The position numbers and the translations under genes were made by a program. From assembly GCF_016827595.1 (NCBI RefSeq), contig NZ_JAECMS010000002.1, forward strand, positions 868,001 to 932,000: a stretch of 64,000 nucleotides of DNA, in the 5' to 3' direction. The notes beneath the pieces were generated by a model that made no database searches, had not been told where the DNA came from, and saw only the letters and a list, made by a program, of their open reading frames with translations. Every line of letters begins with the position of its first letter. Position 1 is the first letter of the stretch. The stretch is from Luteirhabdus pelagi. GTDB lineage: Bacteria; Bacteroidota; Bacteroidia; Flavobacteriales; Flavobacteriaceae. This document shows positions 8,408 through 17,140 of the stretch, piece by piece.

Positions 8408-8439
8408 AGCTTTGGCAATATTTTACTATTGCCAAAGCT
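8408..8439. terminator. Bidirectional terminator between convergent genes
   Basis: A perfect 13-bp stem (8408-8420 with 8427-8439) around the loop TTTTAC separates the end of the polyamine operon from the convergent outer-membrane gene. Both sides have short A/T runs. Confidence 0.75.
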
Positions 8440-8444
8440 AACAA

Positions 8445-9251
8445 CTACTGTACCTTCTTCTTTCGTTTCTTGGGATAGATCATGAGACTAACCCCATATG
8501 AATCACCTTTTAATTGATATTCTCGTTCAATTAGCTCGTTGTTAGAGTTGTTTATGACCAGGTGTCCTTCTAGCATATTTTGTAGCCGATAATGGTAAAA
8601 AAAGTTTATGCGTGCCAAAAAATGGGGGGTGGCAAACTTTATACCTGTTTCTACTCCAAGTTTTCCGTAAACGCTACTTGGGCTCTGATGAGCTGCCGTA
8701 AGTTGGGTTTCATTGGGTCCAAAACCAATTTCTAAAACGGAAGGATAGGTATTTTGTCCAAGACCAAAAATTCCTTCAGCACCTAAGTAAAATGCAAATG
8801 TTCTTTTGTTTATTATAAAATAATTATATCCTAAGCTTAGCTCATACCTCAAATCATCAAATCCTGTGGAGGTATCTATGTAAACTATAAAGCTTCCAGC
8901 TGGAGCACCAGTATAGTTATCGGGTAACAAGACGAATTCTTTTTCTATAATACGGGTTAACCTTAATCCCGTTCTCAATAAAGAATTTTCCCATCGGTAA
9001 ATATCGTAGTGTATTCCGATTGACGGTACAGACTGTTCAATATGTTCATAATGTAAGCCAAAAGGAAGTTGATCTATCTCAAACCCATACACCTTTTCAA
9101 AGCCTGCTGAAAAACTGAGTCTGGAATAACTATCTAGGATATTCTGGGCATTTCCGAAAGTGCTAAAACTTACTATGGAAATGATTGAAATGAGAATGGA
9201 TGCTTTAGAAGGTATCCATTTTCGTGACCGGCCAATCAGGGTAAAGTACAT
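8445..9251 (-). CDS. Predicted outer membrane beta-barrel protein, unknown function
   Basis: I do not recognise a family with certainty. The chain of 268 residues has an N-terminal hydrophobic segment ending in FGNAQ, which fits a signal peptide cleaved around residue 36. It then has many alternating short strands rich in Tyr, Phe and Gly, such as ELSLGYNYFIINKRTFAFYL and FLARINFFYHYRLQ, typical of small outer membrane barrels. The C-terminus is basic (PKKRKKK), unusual for a barrel, which often ends in an aromatic residue. It is a single gene facing the polyamine operon. Confidence 0.6.
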   Translation of the reverse strand: MYFTLIGRSRKWIPSKASILISIISIVSFSTFGNAQNILDSYSRLSFSAGFEKVYGFEIDQLPFGLHYEHIEQSVPSIGIHYDIYRWENSLLRTGLRLTRIIEKEFVLLPDNYTGAPAGSFIVYIDTSTGFDDLRYELSLGYNYFIINKRTFAFYLGAEGIFGLGQNTYPSVLEIGFGPNETQLTAAHQSPSSVYGKLGVETGIKFATPHFLARINFFYHYRLQNMLEGHLVINNSNNELIEREYQLKGDSYGVSLMIYPKKRKKKVQ

Positions 9252-9380
9252 GGCGCAATTCTGCTATTGCAGTAGGAAAAGTGAAGTAATGTGTAATTCA
9301 TATCTATAATAACGGTATACGGTAAATGTATACTATTTTTCGTTTCCATAACTATCCGTAGATAGAATTTTAAAGAGTAC

Positions 9381-10781
9381 TCAAGAAAATTTTATTTTCA
9401 AATTTGAATTCGGAAAAAACACTTCCCATACGGCAAACCCAATCACCACAACATACTCAAATGCCACCAACCACAAATTCTCATCAAACCCTTCTGTGCC
9501 ATATGCGGTATAGCTTAGTACTACCATAAAGCTCCAGACCAAGGGGAAGCGATAGTTGGTGAAAAGACAAAGCAAAAGCGGTGTTGCGACATACCAAGGA
9601 TGTACGGTGGTCGATAACAAAAAGTAGCCAAACACCGCGAACAGCATCGTCGTAGCAATGGAAGAGATTGAATTATTTCTTCTGAAAAGGGCCAAGGCCG
9701 CTACAAGCAAAATGGTAATGATTGGCAGAATCTTACCGACCGTTCCGATGATATTCCAGCCAACGACTTCAAACCCGATCCACCGAATGATATAATAGAT
9801 ACTCGCATTGAACTCAAACTTTTGAAACCACAGTGCAATAGTCGCGGAAAAGTGCTGCAGGAATTCAGCAGAAAGAAAGGGAAAAAAAGTGATACAAGCA
9901 GTGGCGATTGTTATTGTCCAAAAGGCAAACAGCTTTGTCAGGTCGAGCGCCCGCCTGCCGGCAGGCACGGCAGTGGAGACCTCTTTTTTCCTAAAATACT
10001 TCAACAACAGCGGCAAAAACAACAGCGGTAATAACTTCACCGAAATGGAAACCCCAAACAGCACCGCGGCCCAAAGCAATTTTTTCTTCTGAAGCAAATA
10101 CAGCGACCACACCAAAAAGAATAGCATCACACTTTCAAAATGAAGATTGCCCGTCATTTCAATAATGATAAAAGGGTTTAGGAAATACCAGAAAATATGA
10201 TGGGGGTTCATCTTTAAATTCCGTAACAGTTTCCTTCCGAAGTAAAGAATTCCGATATCGGCCAAAATGATGCTCAATCGTAAAACGATAACAGACCCGA
10301 ACACGCTTTTCCCAGCCAGTAGTCCTGCCAATGCAAAAAACAATTGATTGACGGCTGGATAGTTACTGTAATGACTCGCATTTAAGGCTCCCATGCCTTC
10401 TACCAACACTTCAGCTTGGGCAATCGTTGCACCTTGTAGCGATTCCAACCCCTTCATAAAATTTTCGGGAGTGAACAGATACGGATTCACGCCCTGCGCC
10501 AACCAACGTCCATCCCATAAAAACCGATAAAAATCCTGCGAAAGATTGGGCAATGCTACAATAAATACCAACCGGAAGGCAATCCCGATTCCTGCTAAGA
10601 CCCAAAAACTCCCCTTGGTTATCTGTTGAAGTTTGTACGCCAAAAAGAACAAGGCGCCATAGAGCATAATTAACTTAGGAAAATCGCTTCGCTCCAGGTT
10701 ATAGGCAAATGCAAAATAAAAGGCAATGCTGCTCAATGCAAAGAGCAATGGAATGCGATACGCCTTTAAAAACTCGGTCAT
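9381..10781 (-). CDS. Mannosyltransferase-like multi-spanning membrane glycosyltransferase (GT-C, GT87-like)
   Basis: The protein has 466 residues with about 10-12 hydrophobic segments. The first extracytoplasmic loop carries LSQDFYRFLWDGRWLAQG followed by NPY, a motif of the polyprenol-phosphate-mannose dependent GT-C fold that transfers a sugar from a lipid carrier. Acceptor and pathway cannot be read. About residues 271-286 (around VPAGRRALDL) are encoded by DNA holding a perfect 14-bp palindrome (9953-9966), which matches the core of a longer palindrome at 37755-37774. This part of a cytoplasmic loop therefore looks like a repeat inserted in frame. Confidence 0.75.
   Translation of the reverse strand: MTEFLKAYRIPLLFALSSIAFYFAFAYNLERSDFPKLIMLYGALFFLAYKLQQITKGSFWVLAGIGIAFRLVFIVALPNLSQDFYRFLWDGRWLAQGVNPYLFTPENFMKGLESLQGATIAQAEVLVEGMGALNASHYSNYPAVNQLFFALAGLLAGKSVFGSVIVLRLSIILADIGILYFGRKLLRNLKMNPHHIFWYFLNPFIIIEMTGNLHFESVMLFFLVWSLYLLQKKKLLWAAVLFGVSISVKLLPLLFLPLLLKYFRKKEVSTAVPAGRRALDLTKLFAFWTITIATACITFFPFLSAEFLQHFSATIALWFQKFEFNASIYYIIRWIGFEVVGWNIIGTVGKILPIITILLVAALALFRRNNSISSIATTMLFAVFGYFLLSTTVHPWYVATPLLLCLFTNYRFPLVWSFMVVLSYTAYGTEGFDENLWLVAFEYVVVIGFAVWEVFFPNSNLKIKFS
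9953..9966. repeat. Palindromic repeat inside the mannosyltransferase-like gene
   Basis: GCCTGCCGGCAGGC is a perfect palindrome and equals the core of the 20-bp palindrome at 37755-37774. In the gene's frame it encodes part of VPAGRRAL, between a conserved-looking membrane segment and a basic loop, without breaking the frame. Confidence 0.7.
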
Positions 10782-10821
10782 AGAACGAAGATACGAAAAG
10801 ACCCGCGGGGTTTTACATTCT

Positions 10822-10856
10822 TAGACCCACAGGGTATTGGAAACCCTGCGGGTCTA
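10822..10856. repeat. CACAGG/CCTGYGRG hairpin repeat, copy 1
   Basis: TAGACCCACAGGGT (10822-10835) pairs with ACCCTGCGGGTCTA (10843-10856) with one mismatch, and a further related arm, GACCCGCGGGGTTTT, begins at 10800. It lies between two minus-strand genes and probably also works as a terminator for the PD40 lipoprotein gene that ends at 10867. Confidence 0.7.
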
Positions 10857-10866
10857 CGATCAAAAG

Positions 10867-11997
10867 TTAATCAACCCACTCCGCGATAAACAGGTTGGTG
10901 TCTCGTGTGCCACCATTATTTCGGTTGGAAGAGAACACCAAATACTTCCCGTTGTTCGAGAATACCGGGAAAGCATCAAAGGTTTCACCGTGGGTAACGC
11001 GCTCGATATTTTTGCCATCCAAGTCGATCATATAAAGATTGAACGGAAAGCCACGTTCGGCTTCAAAATTACTGGAGAATAAGATCTTTTCACCAGAAGG
11101 ATGGAAGAACGGTGCCCAGTTCGCGTTTCCGAGGTTGGTCAACTGACGCATATCACTACCATCAGCATTGCAAATGAAAAGTTCCATTTCGGTCGGTTGT
11201 ACCAAGCCATCGGCCAAGAGGTTTTTGTATTCCGTAATTTCCTTTTCGGTTTTCGGACGCGAAGCACGGAAGATCAATTTGCTGCCATCGGGCGAGAAAA
11301 AGGCACCGCCGTCGTAGCCTAGCTCATCGGTGATTTGCTTTACATCGGTACCATCTAAATTCATGGTGTACAACTCCAAATCGCCACTTCTATCGCTGGT
11401 AAATACAATTTTATCCCCTTTCGGACTTACCGTTGCTTCAGCATCATAGCCAGGTTCATCAGTAAGTTGGGCAGTAATGTTGCCATCCAAATCGGCTACG
11501 AAAATATCGAAGCTATCATATACTGGCCAAACGTATTTTCCATTTTTCCGAAGTGGCACCTCTGGACAGTTTTCATCGACTAAATGCGTACTTGCATATA
11601 CAATATGTTTATTGTCAGGTAAAAAATAAGAACAGGTCGTTCTACCTTTTCCCGTACTGATCATCGGAGGTTGCGAATCCTTGAAGGTTTCATCGATATC
11701 CATCAAAAACATCTGGTCGCATTCTACGCCCCAACCATTATAATTACTTTGGAAAATAAGCTGCTTGTCGTCAAAACTCCAGTAGGCTTCAGCATTATCG
11801 CCCCCAAAGGTTACCTGACGGATATTTTTAAAATGCTTTTCCTCGGGATAGATCAAGGAGTCGTTATCCCATTCCATCGCAACGGAAGAAGTCTCTTTTG
11901 CTACGGTTTCTTCAACTGCAACAGACTCGTTGTCTTCTGTTTGGTTTTTACAACTAAAAATCAAAAGCGTCAGAAATAAGCCGATGTAATATTTCAT
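10867..11997 (-). CDS. Lipoprotein with TolB-like PD40 beta-propeller repeats
   Basis: The N-terminus MKYYIGLFLTLLIFSCKN is a lipoprotein signal with Cys16 as the lipidation site. The rest holds at least five PD40/WD40-like blades, recognisable by repeated PKGDKIVFTSDRSG, LYTMNLDGT and PDGSKLIF motifs, as in the TolB C-terminal propeller. Such proteins act in the periplasm or at the outer membrane, often as binding scaffolds or peptidase-like partners; no catalytic residues are visible. It is divergent from the M28 peptidase gene, with only 30 bases between the starts, so the two promoters overlap. Confidence 0.8.
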   Translation of the reverse strand: MKYYIGLFLTLLIFSCKNQTEDNESVAVEETVAKETSSVAMEWDNDSLIYPEEKHFKNIRQVTFGGDNAEAYWSFDDKQLIFQSNYNGWGVECDQMFLMDIDETFKDSQPPMISTGKGRTTCSYFLPDNKHIVYASTHLVDENCPEVPLRKNGKYVWPVYDSFDIFVADLDGNITAQLTDEPGYDAEATVSPKGDKIVFTSDRSGDLELYTMNLDGTDVKQITDELGYDGGAFFSPDGSKLIFRASRPKTEKEITEYKNLLADGLVQPTEMELFICNADGSDMRQLTNLGNANWAPFFHPSGEKILFSSNFEAERGFPFNLYMIDLDGKNIERVTHGETFDAFPVFSNNGKYLVFSSNRNNGGTRDTNLFIAEWVD

Positions 11998-12004
11998 TTT
12001 CCAG

Positions 12005-12012
12005 TATTTTTG
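12005..12012 (+). promoter_or_regulatory. Putative -7 box of the M28 peptidase gene
   Basis: TATTTTTG matches TAnnTTTG and lies 16 bases before the ATG at 12028, which would give a very short leader. No clear -33 TTG is seen. Confidence 0.4.
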
Positions 12013-12027
12013 TGCAAAAATAATGAT

Positions 12028-13263
12028 ATGCGACTATTTGCAACACTTTTTTTGTTTTTACTGTTCATTAGCTGTAAAGAAAAGCAGCAGGCGAAGCCAA
12101 TTTCGATGAAGGAGGAAGTCACATTTTTAGCAGATGATAAGCTGTCTGGACGTGAAACCGGCACGGAAGGCGAGCAAAAAGCTGCCGACTATTTGGTGAA
12201 GCGTTTTACCGATATTGGTCTTTCTCCGAAGGGTGCGTCTGGCGTGTATACACAGACCTTCACGTTTAAACCGAGCAGCAATCCGCATGAGGAGGCGAAA
12301 TTTACCAATGCTGAAGACAGCACAATTACCGGCACCAATGTAGTAGGCTATATCGATAATAAAGCGGAGAGTACTGTGGTTATCGGAGCGCATTACGATC
12401 ACTTGGGAATGGGTGGTGAAGGTTCTCTCTATCGTGAAGGTGAAGCGGTTCATAACGGCGCCGACGACAATGCGAGTGGTGTGGCGGTGTTGTTGAAGTT
12501 GGCTGAAAATCTCGTTGAAGAAGATGCGCCAAAAAACAACAACTATCTGTTTATTGCTTTTTCAGGTGAAGAAATGGGATTATTAGGGTCGAACTATTAT
12601 GTGAAGAATCCGACTATCGATACCAAGAAAGTTAGTTATATGATGAATATGGACATGGTAGGGCGTTTAAATGAAGAGAATACGCTCGCGGTACACGGCG
12701 TAGGAACGTCACCCGTTTTCAAGCAAACCTTATTTGCGAATAATGACCAAGGCTTAAACATCACTGAACACGAAAGTGGGGTTGGACCAAGCGACCATAC
12801 CTCATTTTACTTAGCCGATATTCCTGTACTCCACTTTTTCACCGGTCAGCATGAGGACTATCATAAGCCAGGCGACGATGCCGAAAAGTTGAATTATGAA
12901 GGTATGCAAAAGGTCCAAAACTATATCTATAATATTATTTCAGACTTGGATGATAATGGTCAGTTAGCCTTTAAAAAGACCAAGAATGAAAGTGAAGCGG
13001 TTCCTGATTTTAAAGTAACCTTAGGGGTTGTACCCGATTATCTTTTCGATGGTGAAGGAATGCGAATTGATGGTGTAAGTGAAGACCGTCCAGCGCAGAA
13101 AGCGGGATTACAGAAAGGCGATATCGTAAAGAAGATGGGCGAACATGATGTAAATGACATGATGAGCTATATGAAGTCGCTTTCAAAATTTGAAAAAGGG
13201 CAAACGGCAACCGTCATGATCGAACGCGATGGCGAACTGATGGAAGTGGAGGTAACCTTTTAA
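12028..13263 (+). CDS. M28-family zinc aminopeptidase with C-terminal PDZ domain, lipoprotein
   Basis: The start at 12028 gives a clean lipoprotein signal, MRLFATLFLFLLFISCKE; an earlier in-frame TTG at 12010 would only add residues before it. The two-zinc peptidase site is present in order: GAHYDHLG, GADDNASG, FSGEEMGLLG, MNMDMVGRL, and the last His near FTGQHEDYHKPGDD. A PDZ domain (about residues 320-411, with AGLQKGDIVKKMG) ends the chain. This architecture is common in Bacteroidota and suggests an envelope-bound peptidase for scavenging. Its stop codon overlaps that of the convergent DUF779 gene through the shared TTAA. Confidence 0.9.
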   Translation: MRLFATLFLFLLFISCKEKQQAKPISMKEEVTFLADDKLSGRETGTEGEQKAADYLVKRFTDIGLSPKGASGVYTQTFTFKPSSNPHEEAKFTNAEDSTITGTNVVGYIDNKAESTVVIGAHYDHLGMGGEGSLYREGEAVHNGADDNASGVAVLLKLAENLVEEDAPKNNNYLFIAFSGEEMGLLGSNYYVKNPTIDTKKVSYMMNMDMVGRLNEENTLAVHGVGTSPVFKQTLFANNDQGLNITEHESGVGPSDHTSFYLADIPVLHFFTGQHEDYHKPGDDAEKLNYEGMQKVQNYIYNIISDLDDNGQLAFKKTKNESEAVPDFKVTLGVVPDYLFDGEGMRIDGVSEDRPAQKAGLQKGDIVKKMGEHDVNDMMSYMKSLSKFEKGQTATVMIERDGELMEVEVTF

Positions 13264-13652
13264 GAAGGCAGTGTCTCGTTTCGTTGCGCTTCCAACTTTC
13301 GGAAATGTTCGGTCTCTTCTTCAGTCATCAAGCGTGATTTTATCAAGAATCGGATGCCTAAGGGGATTTCAACCGAAAAACTCGAACCACGACCTTTGGT
13401 GATATCAACTGTAAGATGGGTGTGTTTCCAATATTCATACTGGTCCTGATTCATATAGAACGGAACGCTGGCTACTTCACCTAACAGGATATCGCTTTCA
13501 TCGATATAAAAATCTTCCTTTGATAGCAGCATAGGAGAGGAGCCATCGCAACAGCCACCGCTTTGGTGAAAGATCAATTCGCCATGTTGTTCTTTCATCT
13601 GTTCCACTATATCAAAAGCTTCTGGGGTAATGTCTACACGTGTCTTCTTCAT
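13260..13652 (-). CDS. DUF779 family protein
   Basis: This 130-residue protein matches DUF779: a conserved HQSGGCCDGSSPML motif with a vicinal Cys pair, then the YWKHTHLTVDITKGRGSSFS block. The family is repeatedly found next to aldehyde or alcohol dehydrogenases, and here it lies 64 bases after the aldehyde dehydrogenase gene on the same strand. Its biochemical role is unknown; the Cys pair suggests metal or thiol chemistry, which is inference. A terminator between the two genes probably lowers, but does not exclude, read-through. Confidence 0.85.
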   Translation of the reverse strand: MKKTRVDITPEAFDIVEQMKEQHGELIFHQSGGCCDGSSPMLLSKEDFYIDESDILLGEVASVPFYMNQDQYEYWKHTHLTVDITKGRGSSFSVEIPLGIRFLIKSRLMTEEETEHFRKLEAQRNETLPS

Positions 13653-13672
13653 AACAATTTAAATTTACAAAA

Positions 13673-13694
13673 AGGGCCGGAAAATACCGGCCCT
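13673..13694 (-). terminator. Terminator between aldehyde dehydrogenase and DUF779 genes
   Basis: A perfect 8-bp GC-rich stem AGGGCCGG (13673-13680) / CCGGCCCT (13687-13694). On the minus strand it is followed by a run of T. It sits 23 bases after the aldehyde dehydrogenase stop and may act as an attenuator before DUF779. Confidence 0.75.
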
Positions 13695-13716
13695 GATAAT
13701 CAATAGCAACTAGTTT

Positions 13717-15240
13717 CTAAAAGAATCCTAATTTGTTCTTATCATAAGAAATAAGCATATTCTTGGTCTGACGGTAATGGTCTAGCATCATCTTGTGGTT
13801 TTCACGTCCGATACCAGATTTCTTATAGCCACCAAAAGGTGCATGGGCAGGATACGCATGGTAATTATTTACCCACACACGGCCGGCCTTAACCTCACGG
13901 GAAATTTGATAGGCCTGGTGCATATCACGAGTCCAAACCCCTGCACCAAGTCCGTAGAGGGTATCATTGGCTATTTCAATGGCTTCTGCTTCATCCTTAA
14001 AGGAGGTGACACAAACTACTGGTCCAAAGATCTCTTCCTGGAACACCCGCATTTTGTTATTTCCTTTGAAGATGGTTGGTTGAATATAATACCCACCTTC
14101 TAAGCCTTCATTATATGCGCTATCGCCACCGGCCAAGACCTCACAGCCTTCTTCCTTCCCAATGTTGATATAGTTCAGTATCTTCTCATACTGATCATTT
14201 GAAGCCTGTGCGCCCATCATGGTTTCAGGGTCTAGGGGGTGACCAATTTTGATTGCTTTGGTTCGTTCCACCACTTTCTCCATAAATTCGTCGAAGATGC
14301 TTTCTTCAACCAAAATTCGTGACGGACAGGTACATACTTCCCCTTGGTTAAAGGCGAAAAGTACCGCTCCTTCAATGGCCTTGTCAAGGAATTCATCATC
14401 CTTATCCATAACGCTCTTGAAGAAGATATTTGGTGATTTTCCGCCTAGCTCCAAGGTTACGGGGATAATATTTTTGGATGCATATTGCATAATCAATTGT
14501 CCGGTGGTGGTTTCTCCGGTAAAGGCAATTTTCTTGATTCTTGGGCTTGAGGCTAATGGTTTTCCTGCTTCGAGACCGAAGCCATTTACAATGTTCAAGA
14601 CTCCTTTTGGAACTACATCCTGGATCAGTTCGGCTAAGATCATGATGCCTACGGGAGTTTGCTCAGCAGGCTTTAATACCACGCAGTTTCCAGCGGCTAA
14701 GGCAGGCGCTAATTTCCAAGCAGCCATTAAGATAGGGAAGTTCCATGGAATGATTTGTCCGACCACGCCCAACGGTTCCCAAATATTCATGGAAACAGTG
14801 TTCGCATCCAATTCGCTTGCGGTACCTTCTTCAGCACGAATTACTCCCGCGAAATAGCGGAAATGGTCAACTGCTAGCGGAAGGTCGGCATTTGTCGTCT
14901 CACGGATTGGTTTTCCATTGTCCCATGTTTCGGCACGTGCTAATACTTCAATGTTATCTTCAATAATATCGGCGATCTTTAATAGGACATTGCTTCGTTC
15001 TGTAGCAGAAGTTTTATTCCAGCTTTCGGCGGCTTCCCAAGCAGCATCTAGCGCCTTATCGATGTCTTCCTTGGTAGAACGCGCTACTTTGGTAAAGGAA
15101 TTGCCATCGACGGGAGAAATGCTTTCAAAATATTCTCCTTTTACGGGCGACACCCATTTTCCGCCAATAAAGTTATCGTAGGTGTCCTTAAACTTCGGCC
15201 TTTCGATAGCCGTTCCCGATTTTGTTTGTATATCACTCAT
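13717..15240 (-). CDS. NAD-dependent aldehyde dehydrogenase (ExaC/AcoD-like)
   Basis: The 507-residue protein has all the marks of the ALDH superfamily: [20 protein letters not shown], the NAD-binding Gly segment in [11 protein letters not shown], the general base Glu in LELGGKSPN and the nucleophile Cys in GEVCTCPSR. The C-T-C form and overall pattern resemble the acetaldehyde/chloroacetaldehyde dehydrogenase branch, which oxidises short aldehydes to acids. With the divergent AraC regulator and the downstream DUF779 gene it forms an aldehyde-response unit. The exact substrate is not determined. Confidence 0.92.
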   Translation of the reverse strand: MSDIQTKSGTAIERPKFKDTYDNFIGGKWVSPVKGEYFESISPVDGNSFTKVARSTKEDIDKALDAAWEAAESWNKTSATERSNVLLKIADIIEDNIEVLARAETWDNGKPIRETTNADLPLAVDHFRYFAGVIRAEEGTASELDANTVSMNIWEPLGVVGQIIPWNFPILMAAWKLAPALAAGNCVVLKPAEQTPVGIMILAELIQDVVPKGVLNIVNGFGLEAGKPLASSPRIKKIAFTGETTTGQLIMQYASKNIIPVTLELGGKSPNIFFKSVMDKDDEFLDKAIEGAVLFAFNQGEVCTCPSRILVEESIFDEFMEKVVERTKAIKIGHPLDPETMMGAQASNDQYEKILNYINIGKEEGCEVLAGGDSAYNEGLEGGYYIQPTIFKGNNKMRVFQEEIFGPVVCVTSFKDEAEAIEIANDTLYGLGAGVWTRDMHQAYQISREVKAGRVWVNNYHAYPAHAPFGGYKKSGIGRENHKMMLDHYRQTKNMLISYDKNKLGFF

Positions 15241-15328
15241 AATCGTAAAATTTTAGGTTTAGAATTTGTAATTTTATAATTCTTATAAAGATATTTTAAT
15301 GAATCGCTAATGAGTTGTACGATTCTAT

Positions 15329-15357
15329 TCAAGAATGACACATTTCTATATTCTTGA
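15329..15357. promoter_or_regulatory. Inverted repeat in the aldehyde dehydrogenase/AraC intergenic region
   Basis: TCAAGAAT (15329-15336) and ATTCTTGA (15350-15357) form a perfect 8-bp inverted repeat with centres 21 bp apart, two helix turns. Its place between the divergent genes makes it a candidate operator for the AraC protein. TTG (15354-15356) and TATACTTG (15380-15387) could be a weak promoter for the regulator gene. Confidence 0.45.
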
Positions 15358-15390
15358 TTATCAATAAGAAAAAAGTAAGTATACTTGGGT

Positions 15391-16311
15391 ATGAAACATT
15401 CGTTGGCAAAACATAGAGAGAGTCGTAAGATCTACACATTAGTAGAGAACCGTACTACGTATAATGCCGATTATTCGGAACTGAATGTCTTCGAGACCCA
15501 TCAGGTGGCCAACAAGATTTCCCTTACGTTCGATTTTCCTGTTATTGCGAGTATGCTTACCGGAAAGAAGGTGATGCATTTAAAAGGAATGCCGGAATTC
15601 GACTTTTTACCTGGCGAATCGGTGGTGATGCCTTCTGGTGAAGAAATGGTTATTGATTTCCCCATCGCTTCGAAAGAAAATCCTACGCAATGCTTAGCGT
15701 TGGGCATCGATTCCGAAAAAATTAATGAAGTGGCCCTAAAGTTTAACGAACACGTTGCCATTGAAGAGGAGAATAGCGATTGGCGTTTGGAAGACGGGTT
15801 GCCTTCTCATTTGACCAATCAAGTTGAAGTGAACTATTTAATCGATCGGTTGGTGACTACTTTTACCAATAATGTTGGGTCAAAAGATGTATTAATCGAT
15901 TTGATGATTCAGGAATTGATTGTACGATTGCTTCAGACCAAGGCGAAATATAGCATTTTGCACGGTTTGGATATGTTTAGCGACACACGTATCGGGACGG
16001 TAGTGAAGTATATTAAGGAGAATCTAACCGATAGAACCATCGATGTGGATACCTTGGCGGAAAAAGCCTATATGAGCACCTCCAACTTTCACAAGAAATT
16101 CAAGAATACCTTGGGCATCTCACCCATCGATTTCATGAATTCTGAGAAGATAAAATTCGCCAAAAAACTGATGAAGCGACATCGAAAGATGTTGATTTCA
16201 GAAGTGGCGTACAAATCGGGCTTTAATAATGTAAGTTACTTCAACCGACAATTCAAGAAATTGGAATTAATGACGCCACAACAGTTCAAACAATCCTTCC
16301 ATAAAATTTAG
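15391..16311 (+). CDS. AraC-family transcriptional regulator
   Basis: The start at ATG 15391 is preferred over the in-frame TTG at 15385. Residues about 10-190 match the AraC_N cupin-like sensor domain, with MHLKGMPEFDFLPGESVVMP. The C-terminal 100 residues hold two helix-turn-helix motifs: TIDVDTLAEKAYMSTSNFHK and ISEVAYKSGFNNVSYFNRQF. It is divergent from the aldehyde dehydrogenase gene and most likely controls it together with DUF779, a common arrangement for this family; the inducer is unknown. Confidence 0.9.
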   Translation: MKHSLAKHRESRKIYTLVENRTTYNADYSELNVFETHQVANKISLTFDFPVIASMLTGKKVMHLKGMPEFDFLPGESVVMPSGEEMVIDFPIASKENPTQCLALGIDSEKINEVALKFNEHVAIEEENSDWRLEDGLPSHLTNQVEVNYLIDRLVTTFTNNVGSKDVLIDLMIQELIVRLLQTKAKYSILHGLDMFSDTRIGTVVKYIKENLTDRTIDVDTLAEKAYMSTSNFHKKFKNTLGISPIDFMNSEKIKFAKKLMKRHRKMLISEVAYKSGFNNVSYFNRQFKKLELMTPQQFKQSFHKI

Positions 16312-16497
16312 TTGAAACATTGCTAAATATTTTCAGACTTTGAGAACTTTTGCAACGAAAATTAATTTTTTACCCGTTAGCGTTATAAAATAGCGTTAAA
16401 GTGTTAAGGAATTAGTTAAACTACTTATAAACAAAGGCGAGCTAGCTTTTGAACGGTAAAGAATTAATATCTTGCTACCATTCAAAAAGACATTGTT

Positions 16498-17088
16498 ATG
16501 AAGATATTAATGTGTACATGTATTGTATTACTACCTTTATTATTGATTAGTTGCGGCCCAAAAGTAGCAACAGAAAATCCATCTGATGCCAATTTGGAGA
16601 ACTATAATACATTTGCGTATTTACCAAATGCTGTAGAAATGGATGAATCGGTTACTAATGAGGAGCAGGTTAATAAAGAAATTATTACGACCATAAATGC
16701 AAATTTAAGACAGGCTGGTTTTCGCATGGATAGGGATACGCCCGATTTATTGGTTTTGGTAAGTGTTAAAGCCGATACAGAAGTGGCTACAGATACGAAT
16801 CCCGTTTATGTCAATTACCCCTATCGACCAACAGTTTCAAAAATTAGCCCTTATTATGCGCGTTATTATTATCGAGATTATTCGGGATATTCAAATTTAG
16901 CAGGCTATGATACCGATACTTATACCTATAAGGAAGGTACATTAGTTGTGGATTTAGTAGATAAAAGAACAAAAGAAACAGTTTGGAAAGGTTTTACATC
17001 GGCAAGTATATATAACCGCAATACTACCGCAGCAATTGCCGACTTAGTTAATCAAATTTTTGATGAATACCCTATGAAGAGAAGATAG
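16498..17088 (+). CDS. DUF4136 family lipoprotein
   Basis: A lipoprotein signal ends in LLLISCGP (Cys19). The rest matches the DUF4136 pattern: NLENYNTFAYLP near the start, DLLVLVSVKADTEV in the middle, and the GTLVVDLVDKRTKETVWKG block near the end, followed by the usual final helix. A Tyr/Arg-rich segment (PYYARYYYRDYSGYS) is probably an exposed loop. Function is unknown; proteins of this family are outer-membrane-associated. A strong terminator follows 25 bases after the stop, so it is a single-gene unit. Confidence 0.85.
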   Translation: MKILMCTCIVLLPLLLISCGPKVATENPSDANLENYNTFAYLPNAVEMDESVTNEEQVNKEIITTINANLRQAGFRMDRDTPDLLVLVSVKADTEVATDTNPVYVNYPYRPTVSKISPYYARYYYRDYSGYSNLAGYDTDTYTYKEGTLVVDLVDKRTKETVWKGFTSASIYNRNTTAAIADLVNQIFDEYPMKRR

Positions 17089-17113
17089 GATATCTCATTT
17101 ATAGAAGTAGTCT

Positions 17114-17140
17114 ACCCGGCCATATTTTGGTCGGGTTTTT
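17114..17140 (+). terminator. Intrinsic terminator after the DUF4136 gene
   Basis: ACCCGGCCA (17114-17122) pairs with TGGTCGGGT (17128-17136) with one wobble pair, followed by TTTTT. Confidence 0.75.

Noticed and set aside
14249-14857. 202-codon frame antisense to the aldehyde dehydrogenase gene
   Set aside because: It is the mirror of a strongly conserved gene, with low-complexity Ser/Pro composition and no promoter or homology that I recognise.
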